Positions 44,630 to 52,854 of a stretch of 64,000 bases of DNA are shown one piece after another. The position numbers and the translations under genes were made by a program. The DNA is from Xiheibacterium sp038325765 (GTDB taxonomy: Bacteria; Myxococcota_A; Polyangia; Nannocystales; Nannocystaceae), in assembly GCA_038325765.1 (NCBI GenBank), contig JBBQJI010000005.1:124001-188000 (forward strand). The letters are read 5' to 3'. Every line of letters begins with the position of its first letter. Positions within the stretch are counted from its first letter, which is position 1. The notes under the pieces were generated by a model, which did no database searches, was not told where the DNA came from, and saw only the letters and a program-made list of their open reading frames with translations.

Positions 44630-45531
44630 GCGACCTCGGTGCCGTAGGCGAAGGCGCGATCGAGCTGGCCGCGGATCTCGGCCTCGATGACGTCTTGGTA
44701 GGTGCTCGTCCACTGGCCGGTGCGATCGAGGTGCCGACGCAGGCGCTCGAGCGGATCGCGGTGGGCGGGTGGATCGTGGATGAGCTGCGTGGTCGCGACC
44801 TCGACGAGCGACGGGCCCTTGCCGTCTCGGGCACGCGCGGCGGCGACGGCGGTGGCGGCCCACACCGCGATCGGATCGGCACCGTCGACGCGGCGCTCCC
44901 AGATGCCGCAGCCACGCGCACGATCGGCGACGCTGTCGCCCACCAGGCCAGCCTCGGCCGGGGCGCCGCTGGGCCACAGCTGGCTGCGGCACACGAGCAC
45001 GAGCGGCAGATCGCGGGCTGCGGCGGCGACGAGCGTCTCGTGGAACACACCGGCGGTGGTCGTGCCTTCGCCGAGCAGCGCGAAGGTCACCGCGTGGGTG
45101 CCGGCGAGGCGCTGACCATGGGCATGACCGGCGGCGATGGCCAGATGCATGCCGAGCGCCGCGGTCGGTGACGCGATGCGCAACGCGGCCTGACCGACGC
45201 GCCCGGGGCCATCGCTCATGACGCGACGCGCGAGCTCGTCTGGTCCCAGACCGCGGGTGAGCGACACCGCGATGTCGCGCACGCCCGGATAGATCCAGTC
45301 CTCGTCGCGCGCGACGAGGGCGGTCGCACACAGCGGCGCCTCTTCGCCGGCCGACGACGCGAACATCGGCAGGTTCATCCGCGACAGCCGCACATCGAGG
45401 CAGCGCGCGGCGACCAGCGCCTTGTAGTAGTTGCGCACATCGAGGCCCACGGCTGCCGAGCCGTCGGCGAGGTCGCCATCGGCGTCGAGCACCCAGGTGG
45501 CGCCTTCGGGATCCCAGGGCGTCGGTTCCAT
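44626..45531 (-). CDS. E1alpha-like subunit, degenerate thiamine-diphosphate site
   Basis: A 301-residue protein clearly related to E1 alpha subunits (YYKALVAARCLDVR, PMFASSAGEEA, DWIYPGVRDIAVSLTRG). The ThDP/Mg motif is altered. GEG (154-156) stands in for GDG, which some branched-chain enzymes tolerate, but the downstream Asn-Asn-Gly-Tyr that binds Mg is CRSQLW (181-186). The catalytic loop with RxGHxSxSD is shortened to TTQLIHDPPAHRDPLERL (248-265). The ATG at 45531 starts the recognisable protein; a GTG at 45543 is possible. It is the first gene of the operon and has no clear Shine-Dalgarno. Confidence 0.8.
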   Translation of the reverse strand: MEPTPWDPEGATWVLDADGDLADGSAAVGLDVRNYYKALVAARCLDVRLSRMNLPMFASSAGEEAPLCATALVARDEDWIYPGVRDIAVSLTRGLGPDELARRVMSDGPGRVGQAALRIASPTAALGMHLAIAAGHAHGQRLAGTHAVTFALLGEGTTTAGVFHETLVAAAARDLPLVLVCRSQLWPSGAPAEAGLVGDSVADRARGCGIWERRVDGADPIAVWAATAVAAARARDGKGPSLVEVATTQLIHDPPAHRDPLERLRRHLDRTGQWTSTYQDVIEAEIRGQLDRAFAYGTEVA

Positions 45532-45661
45532 GGCGGCGAGCACTGCGGCGACCGTGTGGTACCGCGCAGTGCGCCGCTTTCTTATCCGGGTGCGGCGGGG
45601 CGCGTCAAGGCGACAGGTGGCCTGGGCGGCGGCGGCGTCTGGCCGTGGCCGCTCCAGCGAG

Positions 45662-46438
45662 ATGGTGTGCTACACACGAAGGCGCATCGTGCTGACGTTC
45701 GCCTCCTTGCTCGCCGCCATGACGATCGCCGGTGCGTTCTGGGTCGGCGTGCTCGCGGCGAGGCGCCTGCGCGACTGGGGCGAGGGGCGCCGCGCGATCG
45801 AGGACGGCGGCTCGCACCTCGCGCTCGCCGCGGCGGGTGGCGGCGCACCCGACGATGCCCGCACGCGGAAGATCCGCGCGCTGGTGGCCGAGCGTCTGCG
45901 GCACGATCGCCCGCGCACGGGGCCGGTGAGTCACGTGCGCGGCCAGCCAACGCCCGACGGCGGTCCCGCCGATCTCGACTTGACGACGCTGCGCGTGGGC
46001 GACGTGGTGATCGTCGAGGCCGGCGAGGCCGATCACGACGGCGACTACATCGTCGAGGGCGTGGCCCACCTGCGCGAGGGCGGCCTCACCACGGTCATCG
46101 CCATCATGCAGGACGCCGGTCGCGAGCGCTGGTTGGTCGGTCCGCCCGGCGCCGATGCATGGTTCGTCGTCACGCCGGTTGCAGGCCACGGCCTGACCGG
46201 CGAGCCACCGCGCAACATCACCCGCGAGCGCGGCGTGTACAACCTGATGCGGCGGGGCCAGGCCAGCGCCGCGTGCACCGGTCGCCACGGCCGGCCCGAG
46301 CTGCCGCGCGTCGCCACGTATGTCTTCACCGGCGGCGGCAAGGACGTGTTGTGGCTCGAGCGTTGGGACCACGACGTCGTGCTGGGCGAGGGCCGAACGA
46401 TCGAACCTGGGTGCGTGGAGTTCCTGCCGGGGAGTTGA
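45662..46438 (+). CDS. Single-pass membrane protein with DUF4178-like domain
   Basis: A 258-residue protein with an N-terminal membrane helix (about 9-32; FASLLAAMTIAGAFWVGVLA), an Arg/Ala-rich stretch, and a C-terminal beta-rich domain (about 100-255). The motif TLRVGDVVIVEAGEADHDGD, the later REGGLTTVIAIMQDAG and RERWLVG resemble DUF4178, whose function is unknown. The ATG at 45662 is the first that precedes the helix. It diverges from the dehydrogenase operon and is convergent with the damaged lipoprotein region. I can give no biochemical role. Confidence 0.6.
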   Translation: MVCYTRRRIVLTFASLLAAMTIAGAFWVGVLAARRLRDWGEGRRAIEDGGSHLALAAAGGGAPDDARTRKIRALVAERLRHDRPRTGPVSHVRGQPTPDGGPADLDLTTLRVGDVVIVEAGEADHDGDYIVEGVAHLREGGLTTVIAIMQDAGRERWLVGPPGADAWFVVTPVAGHGLTGEPPRNITRERGVYNLMRRGQASAACTGRHGRPELPRVATYVFTGGGKDVLWLERWDHDVVLGEGRTIEPGCVEFLPGS

Positions 46439-46445
46439 GCGGCGC

Positions 46446-46570
46446 GAGGGCTTCGCGGCTGCCCAGCCGCCGGCCTCGAGGCAGAAGTCGAGTGGCAGGC
46501 CGTCGTCGAGCATCTGGCCCTCGAGGCAGGCGCAATCGACGTGGTCCTGCAGCATCCAACGGCCCTCCAC
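46446..46570 (-). pseudogene. Short coding-like remnant
   Basis: From GTG 46570 about 42 codons with strong G/C third positions read as RWMLQDHVDCACLEG, QMLDDGLPLDFCLEAGGW and so on, with three cysteines. The frame then continues antisense into the DUF4178-like gene without its own stop, as expected for a gene cut by a deletion. No family is recognised. Confidence 0.3.
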
Positions 46571-46576
46571 CGGTGC

Positions 46577-47181
46577 TCAGGGCGCGAGTTCGACGATCCA
46601 GATCCCCGCGCGCTCGAATCCCGCGTCTCGCACCGCATACAGGACCGGGCCGTCGTAGAGCGGTGGCCCGCGCGAGAAGCCCAGCGGAACCGGGGTGTAG
46701 TTCAGGCGCATGAACACGTCGCGGTCGACGGACCGGACCTCACCGGTCGGACCGTCGACCACGACGAGCTCGCCGCGGTAGTCGCCGCCGTGATCGCGCA
46801 CGGTGAGCCAGCGATCGCCCGGGAGCGCACCGGCGAAGTAGACGTCGCGAACGAACACGGATGCCGCGAAGTCGGGAGCTCGATGACCGAAGATGTCCTG
46901 AGTCTGGTCCCGCGACGGGGGCCATCGGCGACGACGAACGAGTCCTCGCCGTACCCGTCGACCGACATGATGCGCGAGCCGACCTCGGTGAAATCCAACG
47001 TCGGTTTCGGAAGCGACTGGGCTTCGAACACGTCGGGCACGTCGTTCAGCGGCTGCCTGGTGCCGCAGCGCTCGACGATGTCCGCCAGCTCACGGCGATC
47101 CGGGCCGCACGCGGGGATGCCGAGCAAGCCCACCGCGACCGCCCAGTGCCTCGCGCTGCGCTCGGAGACACGTCGGTCCAT
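46577..47181 (-). pseudogene. Frameshifted lipoprotein gene (single-base loss in a C run)
   Basis: The 5' part from ATG 47181 (with a GAGAGGA ribosome-binding site) encodes a signal and lipobox (LLGIPAC, Cys 25) and continues to EDSFVVADGP. There the frame is lost at a run of five C (plus-strand G, 46917-46921). Adding one C joins it to a second frame that reads SRDQTQDIFGHRAPDF, SVFVRDVYFAGALPGDRW and ends IWIVELAP at 46577. The joined product would be about 201 residues and looks like one intact envelope lipoprotein of unknown function. It may be a true recent mutation, phase variation, or a sequence error in a homopolymer. Confidence 0.7.
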
Positions 47182-47197
47182 CGATCCTCTCTGGATG

Positions 47198-47214
47198 GTC
47201 GCCGAAGCGGCGAC
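47198..47214. repeat. Perfect 7-bp hairpin, GTCGCCG-AAG-CGGCGAC
   Basis: A perfect short palindrome with a three-base loop, 17 bases upstream of the frameshifted lipoprotein start and 170 bases downstream of the LNS2 gene's stop. There is no T run, so terminator activity is uncertain. The rest of the 202-base gap shows nothing firm. Confidence 0.5.
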
Positions 47215-47383
47215 AGGCCGTCAACGACCCGCAGACGAGCCGTCGCGAGGCGTGCCTGTGGCCGGCGCACGTGGGTGTCGCGTGGGTCTCGTCCAGGGCG
47301 ATCTGACTCGTGCCCGCGGTGCAGACGTGGCCGGGGTCGGTGGTCCGCTCTGCGCCCGCACACCTCGCGCAGCGGTCGCTGCC

Positions 47384-48529
47384 TCAGGCGTCCGGATACT
47401 GCGTCACGAAGTCGGCGATGTGCTGCGAGAAGTCGTTGTCGGGGATGGCGGTGGTCCCACCTTGGCCGGCGTTCTCACCGATGATGAATGTGATGTCCTT
47501 GGCGATTCCGGCGTCTTCGTACGCGTCGATGTCCGAGGTCGCGTTGCCGTAGGCGGCCACGACGTCCCAGCCGAAGTCGTTGAGAATCCAGTTGACCCAC
47601 GTGCGCTTGTACGTGCGCGCCGACTCGTCGAAGACCAGCGAGTTCGCGGAGATCACCGGCCCCGCGGGGAACCCACGGTCGTCGAGCCACTTGCGAGTTT
47701 CCGCGCGGAAGACGTGGGGCCGCGCGGTCAGATACACCACGAAGTAGCCCTTGTCCGCCCACAGGCGCATCATCGTCGACGCCGATGCGTTCTCGGCCGG
47801 GTCGTAGGCGCCGTCGGCGATCTGCTGGAAGAGCTCTTCGTCCGACAGCGTCATGGTGCCGTCGATGTCGGTGAGCACGATCTTGGTCTCGGCCGGCAGC
47901 AGGAAGAAGTAGTGCGGCGTGCACGATCCGTCGCCCTCGAGCACCGAGTAGATCGGCTGGGCGGACGAGAACGTCGGCGCCACGCCCGCGAGCTCGTATC
48001 GGCCCGAAGCGTCGGTCTGCACCCGGGTCAGTTCGGCCCATTCCGAGCCGTCCCAGTTCCACAGGCTCATGGACTCGTCGACGATCGGCACCGTGTTGAG
48101 CCCCATGTCGTTCGGCGCGCGCGACTTGGCGCCCTCGAGGCGGAAGGCGCCGGTCGACAGCGCACCTGCGGTGGACTGGGTGGTCGACGCCCAGACCCCG
48201 TCGGGTAGACCGAGCACGTCGCTGGCCTGGTCCTTGTATCGCGGGTTGGCCGCGACGACGTCGGCCGCCGCGGTGGTCTCGAACGCGGTGCTCATCGTGG
48301 AGAACGGCAGGGTCCCCGGTGTGGGGCACGACAGCAAGTTCGGCTCGGCATCGATTCCACCGGTCGTGTCGGCGGATCCTGCGGTGGTGTCACCAGTGCC
48401 GGCGCCGCTGGTGTCTTCGCCGGTGACGTCGCCGTCGGTCTGAGACGCGATTCCGGCCCCCGACTCGGCCCCGCGACAGGCCAGCAGGATCGAGACGAGC
48501 GTGATGATGGGGTAGGTGGTGGGCTTCAT
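47384..48529 (-). CDS. Lipoprotein with LNS2 (lipin/Smp2-type) HAD phosphatase domain
   Basis: A 381-residue lipoprotein (SILLAC, Cys 18) with a Thr/Gly/Asp-rich linker (about 20-60). A middle beta-rich domain (about 120-215) is followed by an LNS2-type HAD domain. The first HAD motif is IVLTDIDGTMTLSD with Asp 221 and Asp 223, and the second is in YLTARPHVF. LNS2 is the catalytic domain of eukaryotic lipins (phosphatidate phosphatases). The ATG at 48529 has an excellent GAGGAA site. It lies 33 bases after a porin gene on the same strand, so phosphate release outside the membrane and uptake through the porin is an attractive inference. Confidence 0.8.
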   Translation of the reverse strand: MKPTTYPIITLVSILLACRGAESGAGIASQTDGDVTGEDTSGAGTGDTTAGSADTTGGIDAEPNLLSCPTPGTLPFSTMSTAFETTAAADVVAANPRYKDQASDVLGLPDGVWASTTQSTAGALSTGAFRLEGAKSRAPNDMGLNTVPIVDESMSLWNWDGSEWAELTRVQTDASGRYELAGVAPTFSSAQPIYSVLEGDGSCTPHYFFLLPAETKIVLTDIDGTMTLSDEELFQQIADGAYDPAENASASTMMRLWADKGYFVVYLTARPHVFRAETRKWLDDRGFPAGPVISANSLVFDESARTYKRTWVNWILNDFGWDVVAAYGNATSDIDAYEDAGIAKDITFIIGENAGQGGTTAIPDNDFSQHIADFVTQYPDA

Positions 48530-48562
48530 GGCTTCCTCAGGAACGAAGGAACGGACTCGAAA

Positions 48563-49900
48563 TCAGATCCACGCGACTTGAACGAAGGCCAAGAACGCAT
48601 CGCCGATGAGCGGCGCGCCGTTGGTGTCGACGCGCGGCCCCTCCAACAGGTCGGTCAGCTGATAGCTGAGGACGAGCTTGGCGTGGTGGCCGTATAGATA
48701 GGTGACCAAGCCGGGCTCGTAGATCCGCCTTGCGGTGTTGTCGACGAGGTATTCCTCACCCTCGCTGCCGTCGAGCCCGGTGTTGACATCGAATTGCTGG
48801 AATCGGAACACGACCTCGAACCGCGGCAACGCGATCGGGATCGGCAGGAGATACCCGACCTGGGCGTTCGTCGCGTAGCGCTGCAGCGACGGCGACTGGC
48901 CGTTGGCTGCGCGAAAGCCACGCAGATACTCGGCGCGGAACGACAGGCCGCGAAACTTCATCCGTACGTCACCGCCGGTGCGGGTCTCGGATGCGCCGAC
49001 GTCCTCGAGACCAAGGCCGTTGCCGAGCGAGCGGGTGTGTCCGGCGTAGCCGCCGAACACGAAGCCGAACCGCGAGTTCTCGAGGTCGGGGTCGTCGAGA
49101 TCGACCTCGCTGAGCGCGCCGATCTCGACCCGACCGGTGTACTGGAACTTCTCGTCGAGATTGCGACGCTGGCGGAACCCACCTTCGCCATTGGCGAACA
49201 TGAAGGCACCCGAAAGGAACACCTTGTCGCGGATCCACGAGCTGCTGCTGAGCCTGGCACCCTGGTCGCGGCCGAAGGCGATCCGCCGGCTCTCGGGCGA
49301 GAACGGGAACTGCAGCCCCCACTGATACTGCAGCAACGAGAGCGCTGAAGGCTGCTTGAGCTGGCCGATGTCGAAGCGCACCAGGCCATCGCGCCAGATG
49401 AGCGACACCAGCGCGTCACGGACCGAGAAGTTGCCGGCGTTGACGTCGAAGTTGAAGTCGAAGCCGATCTGCAACTTGCCGGACACCGTGTGCCGACCGC
49501 TGCCGGTGACCCGCGCATTGGCGAAGTCGAACCCATCCTGATCGTCGGGGAAGAAGTCGGTGTTGTTGACGTGGACGAACCCGGGCTGCAGGTAGCCACC
49601 CAGACGCAGCGACTCGCCGAGCAGCGTCAGCGGTCGCAAGAACTTCGGGGTCTTGGCCGGCCCGGGGAGACCACGGCGGCGCGCGGGGGCGACCACGGGC
49701 TCGGCGCCAGCTGGGGACTCGCCCTGCGCCGCGACCTCGGCGGTGGTCGGCCCCGCGCCATCGGCCGGCGTCGCCGACGGTTCGTCCTCGACGGCGGCGG
49801 TCGCCTCGGGTCCCACGTAGGGCCGTGACGCCCCCGCGGCCTCCGGTCCGAGGACCACGAAGATGCTTGCGCTCGCGGCGATGGCGACACTGCCGAGCAT
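48563..49900 (-). CDS. Outer-membrane porin, phosphate-selective OprO/OprP-like
   Basis: A 445-residue protein. The ATG at 49900 has AAGGGG upstream and opens a signal peptide (VAIAASASIFVVLGPEAAGA). A Pro/Ala/Glu linker is followed by a 16- to 18-strand barrel typical of Porin_O_P: GYLQPGFVHVNN, GSGRHTVSGKLQIGFDFNF, VRDALVSLIWRDGLVRFDIG, QLKQPSALSLLQYQWGLQFP, and a C-terminal strand ending in FVQVAWI. The family lets phosphate or polyphosphate cross the outer membrane. It leads a two-gene operon with the LNS2-type phosphatase lipoprotein, which fits phosphate acquisition. Regulation by the phoB-type regulator is possible but unproven. Confidence 0.8.
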   Translation of the reverse strand: MLGSVAIAASASIFVVLGPEAAGASRPYVGPEATAAVEDEPSATPADGAGPTTAEVAAQGESPAGAEPVVAPARRRGLPGPAKTPKFLRPLTLLGESLRLGGYLQPGFVHVNNTDFFPDDQDGFDFANARVTGSGRHTVSGKLQIGFDFNFDVNAGNFSVRDALVSLIWRDGLVRFDIGQLKQPSALSLLQYQWGLQFPFSPESRRIAFGRDQGARLSSSSWIRDKVFLSGAFMFANGEGGFRQRRNLDEKFQYTGRVEIGALSEVDLDDPDLENSRFGFVFGGYAGHTRSLGNGLGLEDVGASETRTGGDVRMKFRGLSFRAEYLRGFRAANGQSPSLQRYATNAQVGYLLPIPIALPRFEVVFRFQQFDVNTGLDGSEGEEYLVDNTARRIYEPGLVTYLYGHHAKLVLSYQLTDLLEGPRVDTNGAPLIGDAFLAFVQVAWI

Positions 49901-50145
49901 GGTCCGCCCCTTGTTGCATGCGTTCGTGGATGACCGCGAGTCCCCTGATAGGGGCGAGGCGTGCGGCCGCGCACTTCGAGTGTGCTTCGTGTCTCGTCGG
50001 TGCAACAGACATTACGAGAACGCGACGAACGTGAACACCGCGCGTCGCGAACGCGACACGGACGTCGCGATTCGGCGAGACTCTCACGTGGACGGAAGGT
50101 CCGGGTCGGGTGTCATGATGCCGCGTTACGCCCTGCTCAGATGCC

Positions 50146-51069
50146 TCAGATCCCGAGGATCCACCCCTCGAACTCCAGCTGCTCGCTGCACGCCACGCCA
50201 TCGACCCGCCCGAACCCCAGATCGGGCAGCACGAACGCGTCACCAAGCACACCCTGTTCGGACCGCGCGAGCAGCCACCGCACGATCCCCAGCGCATCCC
50301 GCTCGTCGCCGCTGATGACCCCGTCCGCTGCCACCACTGACGCCTTCGCGCCCATCGCCGCGGGGTAGCACTCCACGATCGCGTGCCCCTCATCTGCGAG
50401 CGTGGTCCCCTCGTGGGGCCACACCGTGAAGTCCAGCTCGCCACGGTCGCGCCGCGCGAGCAGCTGCGCGAGGGTGAACATGCCGGAGATCGTGTGGTAC
50501 CCGACCTTGCCACCGGAGCCGAGGTACCACGGGCTGATCGCCTGCGGCACCAGAGCCTCGACCTGGCGATAGTAGGCCACGCGATGACGCCGATAGAAGC
50601 GTCCATCGTTGCGGGTCTGGTCGGTGCGGAACGGGGCGCCGTCGGGAAAGCGCGCGTTGATCCGCTCCGCGGTCGATCGCGCCGAACCGACCACGCCGAG
50701 CTCGTTCGCCAGCCCGTGCTCGGCCGCCATCGCGTCGACCATCGCGCGCCAGCCCACCACACCGAAGAGCGCGCGATCGGAGCCCCACGGCAGCCCCACC
50801 GCCATGTCGATGGCCACCAGCGTCCGCGGCATTCCGGGGGCCAAGCGCTCGCCGAGCAGCGCGCGCGCAGCCGACCGAGTCCACTTGCGGGTCCTGCCGT
50901 GGGGCGGCGTGGTCAACCGCGGCCCGCCGCCAGTTGTCGCCTCCGCGATCGCGAGCGCGACCGGCTGGTCCTCCGAGCGCGCCCCCGACCAGTCGATGCC
51001 GATGAATCGCTCGAACCCGTGCTCACCTGCCACGTGGCGCCATGCTTTTAGCCTCCCATGACACCGCAT
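50146..51069 (-). CDS. DUF429-like predicted RNase H-fold protein
   Basis: A 307-residue soluble protein. The conserved beta strand FIGIDWSGARSED and a second acidic strand TLVAIDMAVGLPW match DUF429-type predicted nucleases with an RNase H-like fold. Further conserved parts are TDQTRNDGRFYRRHRVAYYR, PWYLGSGGKVGYHTISGMF, and DALGIVRWLLAR. The substrate is unknown. The ATG at 51069 is used; a GTG at 51033 is closer to the conserved start, and a GGGAGG just upstream of it would fit neither well. It is separated from the stress-protein gene by 136 bases holding a strong palindrome. Confidence 0.6.
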   Translation of the reverse strand: MRCHGRLKAWRHVAGEHGFERFIGIDWSGARSEDQPVALAIAEATTGGGPRLTTPPHGRTRKWTRSAARALLGERLAPGMPRTLVAIDMAVGLPWGSDRALFGVVGWRAMVDAMAAEHGLANELGVVGSARSTAERINARFPDGAPFRTDQTRNDGRFYRRHRVAYYRQVEALVPQAISPWYLGSGGKVGYHTISGMFTLAQLLARRDRGELDFTVWPHEGTTLADEGHAIVECYPAAMGAKASVVAADGVISGDERDALGIVRWLLARSEQGVLGDAFVLPDLGFGRVDGVACSEQLEFEGWILGI

Positions 51070-51151
51070 CGTTGCGCCACCGCGTGCGGGTTCGGTCCCG
51101 TGGTCGCACGAACGCGGGCCACGGGGCCTGCAGCTTCGGAAGGAGGGGGGT

Positions 51152-51176
51152 CCCGCGGCGGCTTCGCCGACGCGGG
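51152..51176. repeat. GC-rich palindrome in the gap before the stress-protein gene
   Basis: CCCGCG (51152-51157) pairs with CGCGGG (51171-51176) and CGGC (51159-51162) with GCCG (51166-51169) around a TTC loop, with one mismatch. G-rich tracts flank it on both sides. No T run. It resembles the palindromes at 55770-55790 and 57508-57533 in size and design. Confidence 0.6.
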
Positions 51177-51205
51177 GGGAGGACGCGGCAGTGTCCTCCC
51201 CAAAG

Positions 51206-51727
51206 CTAATTCGCCGGGATCACCAGCACCGGACACGGCGCCTCGCGGATCACCCGATCCGCCGTGCTGCCGACGAAGAACCGCGCGACGCGGCTGCGGC
51301 CGCTGGCCGCCATCACGATCAGATCGCCGCCGACGCGCACCGATTCGCGAAGGATCGACTCGGCCGGCTGGCCCGGACCCACGGCGTTGCTCACGGAGAT
51401 GCCGGCGCACACCGTGGTGGCGAGGTGATTCAGGGCGGCGAGGGATGTCGCCTTCGCCTTGCCCTCGATCTCGTCGATGATGCCCGAAGGTAGCGAGACC
51501 GGACCGGTGTACATCGCCGTCGAGTGCATCGGGGGCGTCACGTGCACGAGCACGATCGAGCCCTGCGAGACCCGGGCGAGTTCGGCGGCCGTGGTCACCG
51601 CGCGCAACGACGCGGGTGAGAACTCGACGAAGTGCTCGCCCGCCTTGACGCCCCTGCCCTGCTCGATCGCGTCGTCGCTGGCGGGCTCGAAGTCGACAGG
51701 GACGAGGATCGTCTTGAAGATCAGCAT
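51206..51727 (-). CDS. Universal stress protein, UspA family
   Basis: A 173-residue cytoplasmic protein with the ATP-binding Usp signature complete: ILVPVDF at the start, Asp in LVPVDFEPASDDA, and GRSRVARFFVGSTADRVIRE with APCPVLVIPAN at the end, matching the G-2X-G-9X-G(S/T) type. An insertion of about 15 residues (KAGEHFVEFSPASLRA) lies early. It has a TATGCT box nine bases before its ATG at 51727 and no Shine-Dalgarno. Such proteins help survival under stress; no specific trigger can be read here. Confidence 0.9.
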   Translation of the reverse strand: MLIFKTILVPVDFEPASDDAIEQGRGVKAGEHFVEFSPASLRAVTTAAELARVSQGSIVLVHVTPPMHSTAMYTGPVSLPSGIIDEIEGKAKATSLAALNHLATTVCAGISVSNAVGPGQPAESILRESVRVGGDLIVMAASGRSRVARFFVGSTADRVIREAPCPVLVIPAN

Positions 51728-51736
51728 GGCCTGCGG

Positions 51737-51742
51737 AGCATA
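51737..51742 (-). promoter_or_regulatory. Candidate -10 box of the universal stress protein gene
   Basis: TATGCT, nine bases before ATG 51727 on the minus strand, with no ribosome-binding site between. Confidence 0.45.
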
Positions 51743-51785
51743 GCAGGCGCGCCCAACGGATGGGCGCGCACGTCATGCGTGCAGC

Positions 51786-52766
51786 TCAGCTCACCTCGTC
51801 GCGACCCATGCTCTGATAGACGTCCTCGAGATCGCTGCGCACCTTGGCGAGCGCGATCACCTCGACGTCCGCGAGCACCAGCGCCTTGAGCAGGTGCGCC
51901 GCCCGCTCCTCGCCACCGTGGACGCGCACCTTGAGCAGACCGCGATCGGCGGTGGCGGGGTCGGGTACCGGCTCGCCCTTGTGCAGGGGCTCGATGCGCT
52001 CGACCAGCCCCTCGTGCGCCCGCAGCACCTCGATCGCCCGCTGCAGGCCGCGGGTGATGTGGATCTCGTGCACGCGCCGCCCCACCTCGTACTTGGCGAT
52101 GACGTCGTCGACGTTGCCGTGGACCTCGAGCTTGCCCTTCTGGATGAGGGCCACCGTGTCGACGAAACCATCGAGCTCGCGCAGGATGTGCGAGCTGACC
52201 ACGATGCCGACGCCGCGCTCGGCGACGCCGCGCAGGATGTCGCGGAGCTGGCGACGGGCGAGCGGGTCCAGACCGTCGGCCGGCTCGTCGAGCAGCAGCA
52301 GCTCGGGCTCGTGGATCATCGTGCGGGCGATCGCGAGGCGCTGGCGCATGCCCTTGCTCATCTCGCCGATATAGGCCGACGCCTTGCTCGCCAGATCGAA
52401 GATCGACAGCAGCTCGTCGACGCGTCGCCGCGCGGTCGCGTCGTCTTGGCCGTAGCACTCGGCGAAGAACCGCAGGTAGCCGGCCGCAGTCATCGTCGGG
52501 TAGAGCGCGGTGCCGTCACCGAGGAAACCGATGCGGCGGCGGATCTCGAAGCGGTCGTCCCAGGCGTCCTTGCCGTCCCACTCGACACAGCCCGAATCGG
52601 GGCGCTGCAGCGTCGCCAGGATGCGCAGCGTGGTGCTCTTGCCGGCGCCGTTGGGGCCGATGAGGGCGAGGACCTCGCCGCGGCGAATGGTGAGGCTGAG
52701 CTCGGTGACGGCGTCCCGCACGCCATCGTACGAGTGGCGGATCTGGCGGCATTCGACCTGTTGCAT
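51786..52766 (-). CDS. ABC transporter ATP-binding protein without a local permease
   Basis: A 326-residue ATPase. Walker A is GPNGAGKST, the signature is MSKGMRQRLA (a K in place of the usual G), Walker B is LLLLDEPADGLD and the switch His is in VSSHILREL. The 90-residue C-terminal extension has ALVLADVEVIALAKVRSDLEDVYQ, as in Nod/CcmA-like exporters. The ATG at 52766 begins the ABC fold; the frame runs further upstream over the divergent gene. Neither neighbour is a permease, so the partner must be elsewhere, or the next minus gene was lost. Confidence 0.85.
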   Translation of the reverse strand: MQQVECRQIRHSYDGVRDAVTELSLTIRRGEVLALIGPNGAGKSTTLRILATLQRPDSGCVEWDGKDAWDDRFEIRRRIGFLGDGTALYPTMTAAGYLRFFAECYGQDDATARRRVDELLSIFDLASKASAYIGEMSKGMRQRLAIARTMIHEPELLLLDEPADGLDPLARRQLRDILRGVAERGVGIVVSSHILRELDGFVDTVALIQKGKLEVHGNVDDVIAKYEVGRRVHEIHITRGLQRAIEVLRAHEGLVERIEPLHKGEPVPDPATADRGLLKVRVHGGEERAAHLLKALVLADVEVIALAKVRSDLEDVYQSMGRDEVS

Positions 52767-52841
52767 GGCGGCGTGGGGGTGGTGACGCACGGGCGGGGCC
52801 GAAGGTTCCGCCGCGTGGTGGCGGTCGGCCCTCGCCCAGCG

Positions 52842-52847
52842 TACAAC
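52842..52847 (+). promoter_or_regulatory. Candidate -10 box of the tandem DsbA-like gene
   Basis: TACAAC, seven bases before ATG 52855, no Shine-Dalgarno between. Confidence 0.4.
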
Positions 52848-52854
52848 GACCCCG

